Positions 7,034 to 15,903 of a stretch of 45,219 bases of DNA are shown here, one piece after another. The translations under genes were made by a program, and so were the position numbers. The notes under the pieces were generated by a model. It was not told the origin of the DNA and made no database searches. It saw nothing but the letters and a program-made list of their open reading frames with translations. The DNA lies in NCBI GenBank assembly GCA_019057795.1, contig JAHLWS010000015.1:1-45219 (forward strand), read 5' to 3'. Source of the stretch: Promethearchaeota archaeon. GTDB taxonomy: Archaea; Asgardarchaeota; Lokiarchaeia; Sigyniarchaeales; SOKP01. Each line of letters starts with the position of its first letter. Positions within the stretch are counted from its first letter, which is position 1.

Positions 7034-8326
7034 ATGGTACAAGAAAAAACAGCTTGGTACGAAACACCTGTAATTAAAGATATGATGGCCTTAATGGGTG
7101 GCAGAGCGTTAAGAGGTGTAATGGCCAATTATTTATCGTCTAAAATTTTTGTAGGAAAAGCGGCGCTACTACGAGTTACGCGATACTTAGAAGCTATGAT
7201 TGATAAACAAGATAGGCGAGCGTTAATTATAACAGATTCTTTTACTCAAAAGTTTGCCAAAAAGCTAACAGATTATCTTGATTTAATTGAAATGGAATAC
7301 AAGGTATGGTCTGGTGCAGAGCCAGAGGTGCCAATCACAACTATCTATGAGGGTGCTAAAATATGCGAGGAATTTAAACCACAAGTACTGTTTGCATTAG
7401 GGGGCGGTAGTGTTATGGATACGACAAAAATGGTGATGGTTAAATATGAAAAACCGGAAGCAAATCTTTTAATGATTTTACCATATTTCGGTTCGTTAGG
7501 ATTGCGAAAGAAGATGAAATATTTTATTGCGATACCAACAACATCTGGAACTGGTTCCGAAGTAACCCCCGTTGCCGTAATTACTGATACTGAAAGAGAT
7601 CCTCCTAAAAAAATTGAAGTGTTAGCTGACGAGTTATGTGCAGATATCACGATTCTATTTACGGATTTTGTTAAAGATATGCCTCCGTTTCTGACAATGG
7701 CGACAGGTTTGGACGCATTCGCTCACGCCATGGGGTGCTTCGTGTCAAATTGGGGTAGCCCATTTACTGATGCCATGAATTCGACTGCGATAAAAGAAGT
7801 CGTAAAATACCTTCCTCGTGCGTATAAATACGGTTCAAAAGATATAGAAGCTAGAGATCACATGCAGATGGCTTCATTAATGGCGGGAATAGGATTTGGA
7901 AACACAATAGCTGGAATAGACCATTCGTTAGGGCATAGCTTTGGGAAGATTTTTGGTGTACATCACGGGCTTAGCGTTGGGTTGTTCTTGCCTTATTCTA
8001 TTGACTTTCAAGCAAAAGTCACTGATAGATGGAGAGCCTTATGCCCAATTTTCAATGTTAAAGTCGAAAACAAGGGTAGAGACGAATTGTACAAAGAATT
8101 TCTTCAAGCCGTCAAAAATTTTATAGTCTCACTTGATGGTCCTATATGCGTAAAAGATTTGAAAAATCCTGTTATTAATAAAGAAGATTATTTCTCGAAA
8201 CTAGATTTGTTAGCCGAATATGCCGACGACGACGCAGTATCTCTAACTTCTTTTCGTACAATTAATAGGAAGCTATATAGAACCATTTTTGAATACGCGT
8301 GGGATGGAAAGGATATTGATTTTTAA
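7034..8326 (+). CDS. Iron-containing alcohol dehydrogenase
   Basis: A 430-residue group III alcohol dehydrogenase. The N-terminal nucleotide-binding domain has GGGSVMDTTK (about 120-129), and PTTSGTGSEVTP follows. The metal ligands are spread over TGLDAFAHAMG, GIDHSLGHSFG and VHHG. The enzyme interconverts alcohols and aldehydes (or ketones) with NAD(P)H and Fe2+. A GGAGAT ribosome-binding site precedes the ATG. The aldehyde ferredoxin oxidoreductase gene starts 15 bp downstream, so the pair could couple alcohol, aldehyde and acid with ferredoxin reduction. The exact substrate is unknown. It begins with an unusual ~35-residue N-terminal stretch before the Rossmann domain. Confidence 0.88.
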   Translation: MVQEKTAWYETPVIKDMMALMGGRALRGVMANYLSSKIFVGKAALLRVTRYLEAMIDKQDRRALIITDSFTQKFAKKLTDYLDLIEMEYKVWSGAEPEVPITTIYEGAKICEEFKPQVLFALGGGSVMDTTKMVMVKYEKPEANLLMILPYFGSLGLRKKMKYFIAIPTTSGTGSEVTPVAVITDTERDPPKKIEVLADELCADITILFTDFVKDMPPFLTMATGLDAFAHAMGCFVSNWGSPFTDAMNSTAIKEVVKYLPRAYKYGSKDIEARDHMQMASLMAGIGFGNTIAGIDHSLGHSFGKIFGVHHGLSVGLFLPYSIDFQAKVTDRWRALCPIFNVKVENKGRDELYKEFLQAVKNFIVSLDGPICVKDLKNPVINKEDYFSKLDLLAEYADDDAVSLTSFRTINRKLYRTIFEYAWDGKDIDF

Positions 8327-8341
8327 TATGGAGGGAAAAAA

Positions 8342-10216
8342 ATGAGTGAAAATTTATTTGGTTATAACGGAAAAATTGCTTATGTGAATTTAACCGACCA
8401 AACGGTCGATGTTAAAGATTTGGATGCTCAAGTAGCAAAGGAATACCTCGGTGGTACAGGGTTAAGCGCTAAAATAACTTACGACCTTCTATCAAAAGAC
8501 GATTACGATACTTTAAAAAAAGATGCTTTTTCAGAAATTAATCCATTGATATTTGCGACGGGCCCTGTAACAGGAACTTTAAGGCCATCCTCCGGAAGGT
8601 ACACTGTAACAGCAATATCCCCTCTTACAGGGATATGGGGTGAAGGCAGTTCGGGGGGTTATTTTTGCATTCCTTTACATAATAGTGGTTTCGATGCTAT
8701 AGTTATTGTTGGGAAAGCAAAAAGTCCTATCTATCTATTTGTCCACGATGAAACCATTGAATTTAAAGGTGGAGATGCCGTTTGGGGTAAAGACACGTAC
8801 GAAACCCAATCAATTTTGAAAAAAGAGCTAAACAACGAAAAAATTCGGGTTGCCACTATCGGTATTGCTGGTGAAAATTTAGTGAAATATGCGGGAATAA
8901 TTAACGACGAAGGTAGAGCTATAGGAAGATGTGGTTTAGGTGCTATAATGGGTTCAAAAAACTTAAAAGCAATTGCAATTCACGGAACTAAAAGAATTCA
9001 AATCGCAGATAATAAAATAGGCAGAGAACTGTTAAAAGAAGCAGAAGATGCAAAGAGAGGAGACCTCCTTAAATCAATAACGCCTTATTTATTCACTTTA
9101 TATGGTACAAACTGCTATTTAGACATAGGTATGGCTCTTGGTGACACGCCAGCACATTATTTTACTAAGAACGAATTTTTCGCTGAAAAATTGACGGGGA
9201 AAACATTACGTGAAGAATATCCTGTTTTAGATTACGGATGTGCGGGCTGTACTATGAGATGTGGTAAAACAACAATTATAGAACATGAAGGAAAAGAAAT
9301 CGAAGTAGATGGGCCAGAATACGAGTCTGTCGCGGCATTTGGACCTTTATGCGGCGTTAACGATTCCAAAGAAGTAATTCTCTCGCATCATATGTGCAAT
9401 GTATATGGTTTTGATACTATTTCTGGGGGCGTGTCAATCGCATTTTTAATTTATTTAGTTGAAAACAATTTGGGGATTGATAAAATTAGGTCACATCTAA
9501 AAGATATTGAAATCGGAGAAATAAAGTGGGGAAATGGAGATTTACTTTTAAAATTAATTGATAAAATTGCTAAAAGGGAAGGCATAGGTGATATTCTTGC
9601 TGAGGGAGTACGCACCATGGCAAAAGAATTAAATGTTGATCCTGAATTAGCTGCGCATGTAAAGGGTTTAGAAATGCCCATGCACGATCCAAGAGCTTTT
9701 GCGGGACAAGCTTTAAGTTATATTACTTGTTATGTGGGCGCGAGTCACGAAAAATGCGATTGGTTCAGCGCTGAATTGGGAAATCTCGCGTACCCGCAAT
9801 TACGCATAAAATCTGGAGATAGAACTTCCATAAAAGGTAAAGAAAAGGGAGTTATTGCCTTACAAAACATTAGGGCGATAGATGATTCCGCTGTAAATTG
9901 CAATTTCCTAAACCCCTCACTTGATCACATAATTAAGCACATTAACGCAGCAACGGGTCTTGATTACAGTAAAAAATCTTTATTGCTTGTTGGGGAACGA
10001 ATAAATACTCTTAAAAGACTTATTATATGCAATTTAGGGATAACAAGAGAAGATGATAAACTACCTGGTCATCTCAACAAAGTATTAAAGTCTGGTAAAA
10101 CAGAAGGTGTAAAGCTAGATTTAGATGGAAACTTAAAGAAATATTACAAGATTCGTGGTTGGGATTGGGAAACTGGTTGTCCAACAAAAGAAAAACTCGA
10201 AGAACTTAATATATAA
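8342..10216 (+). CDS. Tungsten-dependent aldehyde ferredoxin oxidoreductase
   Basis: The 624-residue protein matches the usual AOR length (~605-625). The N-terminal domain has GGTGLSAKITYDLL and the ATGPVTGTLRPSSGRYTVTAISPLTG segment that binds the tungstopterin. The [4Fe-4S] cysteines are in YGCAGCTMRCGK (C-x2-C-x3-C), with a fourth in the NCNFLNP region near the C-terminus. AORs oxidise aldehydes to acids with ferredoxin as acceptor, in the cytosol. A GGAGGG ribosome-binding site separates it by 15 bp from the alcohol dehydrogenase, indicating one transcript. Substrate specificity cannot be read. Confidence 0.9.
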   Translation: MSENLFGYNGKIAYVNLTDQTVDVKDLDAQVAKEYLGGTGLSAKITYDLLSKDDYDTLKKDAFSEINPLIFATGPVTGTLRPSSGRYTVTAISPLTGIWGEGSSGGYFCIPLHNSGFDAIVIVGKAKSPIYLFVHDETIEFKGGDAVWGKDTYETQSILKKELNNEKIRVATIGIAGENLVKYAGIINDEGRAIGRCGLGAIMGSKNLKAIAIHGTKRIQIADNKIGRELLKEAEDAKRGDLLKSITPYLFTLYGTNCYLDIGMALGDTPAHYFTKNEFFAEKLTGKTLREEYPVLDYGCAGCTMRCGKTTIIEHEGKEIEVDGPEYESVAAFGPLCGVNDSKEVILSHHMCNVYGFDTISGGVSIAFLIYLVENNLGIDKIRSHLKDIEIGEIKWGNGDLLLKLIDKIAKREGIGDILAEGVRTMAKELNVDPELAAHVKGLEMPMHDPRAFAGQALSYITCYVGASHEKCDWFSAELGNLAYPQLRIKSGDRTSIKGKEKGVIALQNIRAIDDSAVNCNFLNPSLDHIIKHINAATGLDYSKKSLLLVGERINTLKRLIICNLGITREDDKLPGHLNKVLKSGKTEGVKLDLDGNLKKYYKIRGWDWETGCPTKEKLEELNI

Positions 10217-10220
10217 CTAA

Positions 10221-10230
10221 TTTTTTTTTT
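10221..10230 (+). terminator. T10 tract terminator after the alcohol/aldehyde operon
   Basis: A run of ten T residues begins 4 nt after the stop of the aldehyde oxidoreductase gene, in an AT-rich convergent gap. This is typical of archaeal intrinsic termination. Confidence 0.45.
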
Positions 10231-10286
10231 ATTATAATTTTATTTTTACATATAACATAGCAGTGTTTAAATAATGTTTATTCTTT

Positions 10287-11270
10287 TCAATCTCTCTTTT
10301 GATATGTGATTTTTTCTAAAGCTCCTAAAAAATAATCGTTTTCTTTTCTAGTTCCTATTGTAACCCGAAAATATTCTGAACCTAGTTGTTTTGATATGTC
10401 TAATACCAATACTCCTTGCTCGGTAAGCTTTTTTGTAATGTTAGGTATTTTTGTTTTCATTAATAAAAAATTCGAATAACTTTTAAAAACTGAGATATCC
10501 AATTTTGAAACAACACTTCTAATTCGAATTTTTTCTTTTTCAACTTCTTTAATATATTCTATTGCATAGTTTTGATTTTTCAAGGCACTTATGCCAGCTA
10601 CTACGTTTGGATAGGGTAGCATTGTATTTATTCCAAAAAACCTCTTTTGGATAGTTTCTCCTCCAATTATATATCCCACTCCTAACCCAGATAATCCAAA
10701 CCCCTTGCTTAATGTTCTTAAAATAGCTAGATTAGGATAATCTGCGATTAAATTAACATATGATACATTTGAAAATTCAAAATAAGCTTCGTCCACTAAA
10801 AAAATGATGTTTTCATTTTCTAATATCAATCTTACTTCGTTTTTATCTAAAATTATATTTCCAGTTGGGTTATTGGGGTTATCTAAAATAATTAATGTTG
10901 GTTTTTTTAACTCATCAATTAACGGTACAATTGAAAATTTAAATTCAGGTTCTTTTAATCTTACCTTTAAAATTGAAGAATAGGTCTTTCGACAGGTGGC
11001 GTTAATTAAGAAAAATGACGGATCAGCGAGAACAATTTGCCGGTTTTTCGAAAAAAGATAAATAAATTCTTTAAGCAAGATATCTGATGCAGTACTAATA
11101 ATAATTGAATTTTTAGGAGAATTCGTATACATACTTAACAAAGATAATAATTCGTCTACTTTACTTTGAGGTGTATATCGATTTAAAAATTCTATGCTTT
11201 CTTTGATAGGATCGGTAATCTCTCTTGGGAGCTTTATAGGCATTTCGTTTCTATCTAATCTAACTAACAT
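10287..11270 (-). CDS. HisC-like class I/II aminotransferase
   Basis: A 327-residue fold-type I PLP enzyme close to histidinol-phosphate aminotransferases. It starts directly with LVRLDRNEMP, has LDNPNNPTGNI for cofactor contact, VDEAYFEF for the PLP-pyridine Asp and Tyr, and TLSKGFGLSGLGVGY with the Schiff-base Lys. The C-terminal FRVTIGTRKEND carries the carboxylate-binding Arg. It is shorter than the typical ~350 residues. No other histidine genes are nearby, so it could instead act on an aromatic amino acid, threonine phosphate or another amino acid. The next upstream reverse-strand gene is a NAD-kinase-like protein ~70 bp away. Confidence 0.82.
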   Translation of the reverse strand: MLVRLDRNEMPIKLPREITDPIKESIEFLNRYTPQSKVDELLSLLSMYTNSPKNSIIISTASDILLKEFIYLFSKNRQIVLADPSFFLINATCRKTYSSILKVRLKEPEFKFSIVPLIDELKKPTLIILDNPNNPTGNIILDKNEVRLILENENIIFLVDEAYFEFSNVSYVNLIADYPNLAILRTLSKGFGLSGLGVGYIIGGETIQKRFFGINTMLPYPNVVAGISALKNQNYAIEYIKEVEKEKIRIRSVVSKLDISVFKSYSNFLLMKTKIPNITKKLTEQGVLVLDISKQLGSEYFRVTIGTRKENDYFLGALEKITYQKRD

Positions 11271-11342
11271 GATTCGTACCTTATTTGATAAAAATCGCTC
11301 TTATTATTTTTCAATATATTAACAATGTTAGAAAATAAATGC

Positions 11343-12449
11343 TTAACATTCAATCTCTATTATTAGCTCCTCTTTGTATCCGATTATCACTTTTGCAAGT
11401 CCTTTAAGCATTTCATCGGTCTTAATATCGCCAGTATCTACCATTAAACATCTTAAACCTTTAATTTTTTCTTCAGTTGAAACTATTTTAACATTCTTTT
11501 TTCCAATTTTTTTTAGAATTTTAGGAGTAATCTGCTTATTACCTCTTCCAAAAATAAATCCTTGTCCACCTATTGGCGAAACGATAATCTTAGCCTTTTT
11601 ATGTTTATCCAAAAGTTCTAGGATTCCATGTTCATTTAAATCTATCCCAATAATCTTATCGTTATAAAGAGCATCTACTCCAAGTAAGCTTTTTATTAAC
11701 TTTAACTGATCGGTGATTGCTTTTACAGTTGTACCAGGCCCAAGTAAATATAATGTATCAGCTTCTAAATTTTCAATAACATGTTGAGCAATTTCATGTT
11801 TATTTTCTTCAATGGATCTTCCTATTTTAGAACTATCTTTTCCAGCCTGTAGAAGATTTATAACTTTAGGTACATTTAAGTACCCATATAGTCTTGAATC
11901 TAAAATTCCTTCTCGAAATGATTCTTCATTAATATCTAAAACCTCGTTTTCTTGAAGTTCTATTGTTTCCTTTATGAATTTATTAACAATTTCGGCAGCA
12001 GCTCTAGGATTAATGGCAAAAACAGAGCTGAACATTTTAACGCCAGAAGGTATTGCCACAACAGGTATTGATAAGCCTATGGCATCGTGAATATCTCTGG
12101 CTGTCCCGTCTCCGCCACAAAAAATCAATAATTCAATATTTTGTTGTTTCATCATTTTAGCTATTTTTTTTGTATCTTCAGCAGTAGTTTCTTGATTAAT
12201 ATCGCCAATTATTTCGAAATTAATACCAGTTTCTTTCACAAAATTAGCGCCCATATTTCCTGGAGCAACTAATAAATGAATTTTACCTTTGGTTTTTATA
12301 TTAGAAAGAAAAGAGCGAATTCTGTCAGGAGTTATTGGCCTAGCTCCCATTTTAATAGCTTTCTTAAATGTATGACCATCAGTTCCTTTAAGTCCTACAC
12401 TTCCACCCATTCCCGCAATAGGATTTATAATAAGCCCTATTTTTCGCAT
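11343..12449 (-). CDS. ATP-NAD kinase/AcoX-family protein
   Basis: The 368-residue protein starts with IGLIINPIAGMGGSVGLKGTDG and contains FCGGDGTARDIHDA, the GGDGT motif of NAD kinase-type folds, plus IPSGVKMFSSVFAINPRAAAE typical of the AcoX/predicted kinase branch. The C-terminal half (GPGTTVKAI, IVSPIGGQGFIFGRGNKQI) matches the same branch. Its biochemical role is not firmly known. Relatives sit next to acetoin or 2-oxoacid catabolic genes. Here it lies with short-chain dehydrogenases on the same strand (~48 bp from the next), hinting at a joint operon. Confidence 0.78.
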   Translation of the reverse strand: MRKIGLIINPIAGMGGSVGLKGTDGHTFKKAIKMGARPITPDRIRSFLSNIKTKGKIHLLVAPGNMGANFVKETGINFEIIGDINQETTAEDTKKIAKMMKQQNIELLIFCGGDGTARDIHDAIGLSIPVVAIPSGVKMFSSVFAINPRAAAEIVNKFIKETIELQENEVLDINEESFREGILDSRLYGYLNVPKVINLLQAGKDSSKIGRSIEENKHEIAQHVIENLEADTLYLLGPGTTVKAITDQLKLIKSLLGVDALYNDKIIGIDLNEHGILELLDKHKKAKIIVSPIGGQGFIFGRGNKQITPKILKKIGKKNVKIVSTEEKIKGLRCLMVDTGDIKTDEMLKGLAKVIIGYKEELIIEIEC

Positions 12450-12497
12450 ACTGAAATCTCTTCCTCTTAATTGAAATTTTGTTTCTCTATTAAATCG

Positions 12498-13319
12498 TTA
12501 ATTTAAATTTCTTAAAAACTCTTGTTTCCTCTTCTCTCCTTTCTTTTCTAATTTTGGCCACATTTTTTGAACCCTCTTGGGGAAACACATAATAAATTTA
12601 GATAAAGTTCCTTGAAAGTGAGGGACACAAATCTCTACTTTATTTTTAAGAATTGCTTTTAATACTGCTTTAGCGACTTCTTCAGTCTTTACAGGGTCAC
12701 TTAAAAATGTTAAGGGCGACCCGCCATGCTTTGCTTCGTATTCTAACATAGGTGTGTCTACAGAATCAGGAAAAATAGTGGAGACGGTTATATTGTGTTT
12801 TTTAAGTTCAAGACTTAAGGTTAGATCAAAACCTCTGAGGGCGAACTTGGTTGCTGTATAAATTGAACTATAAGTTTCTGGAACTATTCCTGCTAGAGAA
12901 GAAATAGTAACAATATTTCCCCCTCCCGCATCTTTCATTATTGGAATAACTTCTTTGGTACAATGAATTATACCTAATAAATTAACATTAATTTGTTTTT
13001 CAATATCCGAATAATTAGTATTTTCGAAAAGAGCAGGAATGATAATACCAACTGTATTAATAAGAATATCTACTGTTCCATACTTTGAATTTGTTTGTGA
13101 AATTAAGTTTTTTACTTGTTCTATTTTTGTTATATCACAAGGAATAATTAATGGTTCTTGTGAAAGCTCTCTTGCAATTACTCTTAAGCCTTCTTCATTA
13201 ATATCTGTCAAAATTAATTTTGTATCATATATATCAAATAACTTTGCTATTTCTCTCCCGATACCTCCTGCTGCTCCTGTAATAATTGTTATTTTATCTT
13301 TTAAATCATTTTTTTTCAT
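12498..13319 (-). CDS. Short-chain dehydrogenase/reductase
   Basis: A 273-residue classical SDR: TGAAGGIGREIA loop, LTDINEEGL with an acidic residue for NAD(H), a relaxed NTVGI in place of NNAG, Ser in VTISSLAG and YTATK for Tyr/Lys. The tail is rich in basic residues (FPKRVQKMWPKLEKKGEKRK) and could be membrane-peripheral. It resembles the next SDR at 13401-14255 in layout (PEVVA/EEVAKAVL plus a basic C-terminus), suggesting an old duplication. Lipid or steroid-like substrates are common in this branch, but the substrate is not determinable here. Confidence 0.8.
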   Translation of the reverse strand: MKKNDLKDKITIITGAAGGIGREIAKLFDIYDTKLILTDINEEGLRVIARELSQEPLIIPCDITKIEQVKNLISQTNSKYGTVDILINTVGIIIPALFENTNYSDIEKQINVNLLGIIHCTKEVIPIMKDAGGGNIVTISSLAGIVPETYSSIYTATKFALRGFDLTLSLELKKHNITVSTIFPDSVDTPMLEYEAKHGGSPLTFLSDPVKTEEVAKAVLKAILKNKVEICVPHFQGTLSKFIMCFPKRVQKMWPKLEKKGEKRKQEFLRNLN

Positions 13320-13400
13320 AATTATAATTCTTCTAAATACTCAGTTTCAATTAATAATTAAAAACATTTTTTAATTTTCAAAAAAAAATAAATAAAATAA

Positions 13401-14255
13401 TTAAATCTTTTTGCCCATCTTCTTTCGAGCTTTTTTAAGATCACCATCTGTAACCCAATGAACCAACTTTGGGAATAATCTCATCAATCTCCAAAACAAT
13501 TTTGCTGTTCCTGCAAAGATGTAAAATTTCTTTTTTAGAACCCCTTTTATTATTTTTTCAACTACTTCTTCAGGTTGCAGAAGACCAGCTTTTTCAGCAA
13601 TAATATTTAATTCTTCTGGTCTAGTTTCAGCTTCTTCATGTAGACCTGGAGTATCCGTATCAGGTGGAAAAATTATGGATATGGTAATATTATAGGGTTT
13701 ATATTCATGTCTTAAAACTTCACTCAGTCCTACGATAGCAAATTTAGTAGGAGTATACGCAGCATAACCCATTACACCAATATATCCTGCAACAGAAGAC
13801 ATGTTAATAATATGACCCTCTTTTCGTTCCATATAATAAGGCAATACTGTTAAAATTGGATTTAATTGCCCAAAAAAATTGGTATCCATATGAAGTTTAT
13901 AATTTTCAATGGTCAATTTATCTGTATAATCTGGGAGAGAGATCCCTACAATATTAAACAAATAGTCTGGAACTCCAAACTTTTTAATGTATTCATTAAA
14001 TAATCGTTTGACCTGTTCCATACTGGACAAATCACAAGAAATCACTTCCACAAATTGATTCTCGTTTACTTTCAAGCTTTTAAGCTCTTCAGCAGTAGCG
14101 TTTAATGTATCTATATTTCTTGCCACTATACAGACATTACCACCTAATTGAACGAATAATTTTGCTGTAGCCTTGCCTATTCCTTTTGAGCCACCACTGA
14201 TTATTGCCATTTTGTCTTTAAAAGGTTGTTTTTTTATTAGTTTCTCTTTTACCAT
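13401..14255 (-). CDS. SDR resembling 3-ketodihydrosphingosine reductase
   Basis: The protein is ~284 residues from the ATG at 14255, chosen because a GTGA site lies 5 nt upstream; a GTG at 14264 is the alternative. It has SGGSKGIGKA, ARNIDTL (Arg after strand two, NADP(H) type), Asn in NIVGI, SSVAGYIGVMGYAAYTPTK (Ser, Tyr and Lys) and IIFPPDTDTPGLHEE. The FPPDTDTPG motif is characteristic of eukaryotic KDSR/FVT1 and its bacterial relatives. The C-terminal basic/hydrophobic tail could attach to membranes. By family it would reduce a 3-keto long-chain base or similar lipid; sphingolipids are not established in archaea, so the true substrate is open. Confidence 0.75.
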   Translation of the reverse strand: MVKEKLIKKQPFKDKMAIISGGSKGIGKATAKLFVQLGGNVCIVARNIDTLNATAEELKSLKVNENQFVEVISCDLSSMEQVKRLFNEYIKKFGVPDYLFNIVGISLPDYTDKLTIENYKLHMDTNFFGQLNPILTVLPYYMERKEGHIINMSSVAGYIGVMGYAAYTPTKFAIVGLSEVLRHEYKPYNITISIIFPPDTDTPGLHEEAETRPEELNIIAEKAGLLQPEEVVEKIIKGVLKKKFYIFAGTAKLFWRLMRLFPKLVHWVTDGDLKKARKKMGKKI

Positions 14256-14277
14256 TTGATTCACTTCTCAGTATAAT

Positions 14278-14673
14278 TTAGAAATTTAAATATCCATAAA
14301 TTAAGCAAACGATACCTAAAATTAGCACAGCTGAAACAATAAAGATACTCATGTAGGCATCCATGTCTCTTGTCTTAAACAGACCATTCTGAAGATTAAA
14401 TGCGAAATCTATTAAACCTAAAAACAATAAAGCTCCACTAGCAACTATAGTAAAGAATAGCCCAAATCTCTGCCCTGTAAAAAGTCCTATTGCGGAAATT
14501 ATCAAACAAGTTGTAATTAAACCTAAATCAGGGAGAGGAAAAGATCGTTCATGTTTCAAATACCACTCAGTCTTATCCGGATTTTTATTTTCTACCAAAA
14601 AGAAATAAATCCAAAATCCAATAATTCCAATCGCTAAAATTATCTGTAAGATTGCTATTATAATTTCAATCAT
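14278..14673 (-). CDS. Small four-helix membrane protein, unknown
   Basis: A ~131-residue hydrophobic protein from the ATG at 14673; a GTGAT site just upstream decides this start over the in-frame GTG at 14682. Four membrane segments are visible (about 3-25, 50-66, 71-90, 106-128), with a short soluble loop FLVENKNPDKTEWYLKHERS after the first. No family is recognised. It sits ~20 bp upstream of the KDSR-like reductase on the same strand, so it is probably co-transcribed with the lipid-type SDR genes. Confidence 0.6.
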   Translation of the reverse strand: MIEIIIAILQIILAIGIIGFWIYFFLVENKNPDKTEWYLKHERSFPLPDLGLITTCLIISAIGLFTGQRFGLFFTIVASGALLFLGLIDFAFNLQNGLFKTRDMDAYMSIFIVSAVLILGIVCLIYGYLNF

Positions 14674-14923
14674 TTTTATCACTTTTTAAAATTAAATTTT
14701 TAATTTTATTATAATTTATTATCGATTTTCTTTAGTATATAAATTTTTAATCTTTCTTAATGTCAGAAACTATAAAAAATAATAGATTTTAAATTTCAAA
14801 TCAATAAAATATGTTGATAATTATACGTTAAATCTCTCATAACTTCATTATTTCTATGAAATGTTTTCTATAATAGGAGTCTATATTTAACAAGTCTAAA
14901 ATTAAAATAAGATAAAAAAAAAA

Positions 14924-15739
14924 TTAAAATTGCCACTCTCTAAAACGATTCGCGGCTACTCCTACTTCAGCTATACCCCCGTCGATAGGAAATATATGTC
15001 CTGTTATAAAATCACTTCTAGGAGATGCAAGAAAAATCATTAAGTTTACGACATCTTCAACTGTTCCAATTCTATTAAGGGGTGTTTTAACATCTGACAT
15101 TTTCAAGGATTGTATTACGGTATCTTCGCTATTACCATATATCCCCGTAGTATGATAACCCGGAGCTATCGCATTGGAAGTAATGTAAGGGGCTAGAGAC
15201 TTTGCTACGAGTTGAGTTAAAGCAATAATACCTGCTTTACTAATGCTGTAAGCTGAAAGAGTATCGTCAGCAACTATTCCTGCTATAGAAGTAGTGTGAA
15301 TTACTTTACCTCTCAAAGGTTCCATTTTTTGCCTATTCATCTTACGACAAATATTTTTATCAACTAACCATTGTCCTTTAAGATTTACATTCATGGTTAT
15401 ATCCCATGCTTTTTCACCAATTTTAATTATGTTAACTCCCGCTTGAGCTGCCGTTCCTGCGTTATTAAATAAAATATATACATTATCGAGCTCGTTAAAT
15501 GTTTGTTCAGTCATCCTTTTTACTTGTTTTGAATCTGAAACATCGCAGACAATTGGCACTACTTTTTGTTTTGTTTCTTGTTCAATCTTTTTACTAGTTT
15601 CCTCCAATAAAGTTTCATTTATATCTACTAAAACTAAATCAGCACCTCTCTCAGCAAAAGCAAAAGCGACACCTCTTCCAAAACCGCTAGCACCACCCGT
15701 GATTACAGCTCCCTTTCCTTCTAGAAATTTTTCGACCAT
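14924..15739 (-). CDS. Short-chain dehydrogenase/reductase (3-oxoacyl-ACP-reductase-like)
   Basis: A 271-residue SDR with TGGASGFGRGVA, VDINETL (NAD(H)-type Asp), CDVSD, NNAGTA, Ser in HTTSIAG, YSISK, and the tetramer-type C-terminus FLASPRSDFITGHIFPIDGG. These features match the FabG/glucose dehydrogenase-like branch rather than the membrane-type SDRs next door. It would oxidise or reduce a hydroxyl/keto group with NAD(H). Separated from the 14278 gene by ~250 bp, it seems to be its own transcription unit. Confidence 0.82.
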   Translation of the reverse strand: MVEKFLEGKGAVITGGASGFGRGVAFAFAERGADLVLVDINETLLEETSKKIEQETKQKVVPIVCDVSDSKQVKRMTEQTFNELDNVYILFNNAGTAAQAGVNIIKIGEKAWDITMNVNLKGQWLVDKNICRKMNRQKMEPLRGKVIHTTSIAGIVADDTLSAYSISKAGIIALTQLVAKSLAPYITSNAIAPGYHTTGIYGNSEDTVIQSLKMSDVKTPLNRIGTVEDVVNLMIFLASPRSDFITGHIFPIDGGIAEVGVAANRFREWQF

Positions 15740-15903
15740 ATTTTATCATCTTTTAATAATTTATTTTAATATATATTTGTTTCTTCCTTCTTTTAAGTTT
15801 TTAATTCAAAGATAAATGTTGAAAATCTAGAGGCAAATATTTATTTACTTAACTCATTTTTAGATTTAATATAGAAAATAGAAAATTTAAGTGATTCAAA
15901 AAA

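Noticed and set aside
7345..7650. Reverse open frame of 101 codons within the alcohol dehydrogenase
   Set aside because: Antisense shadow of a strongly conserved gene.
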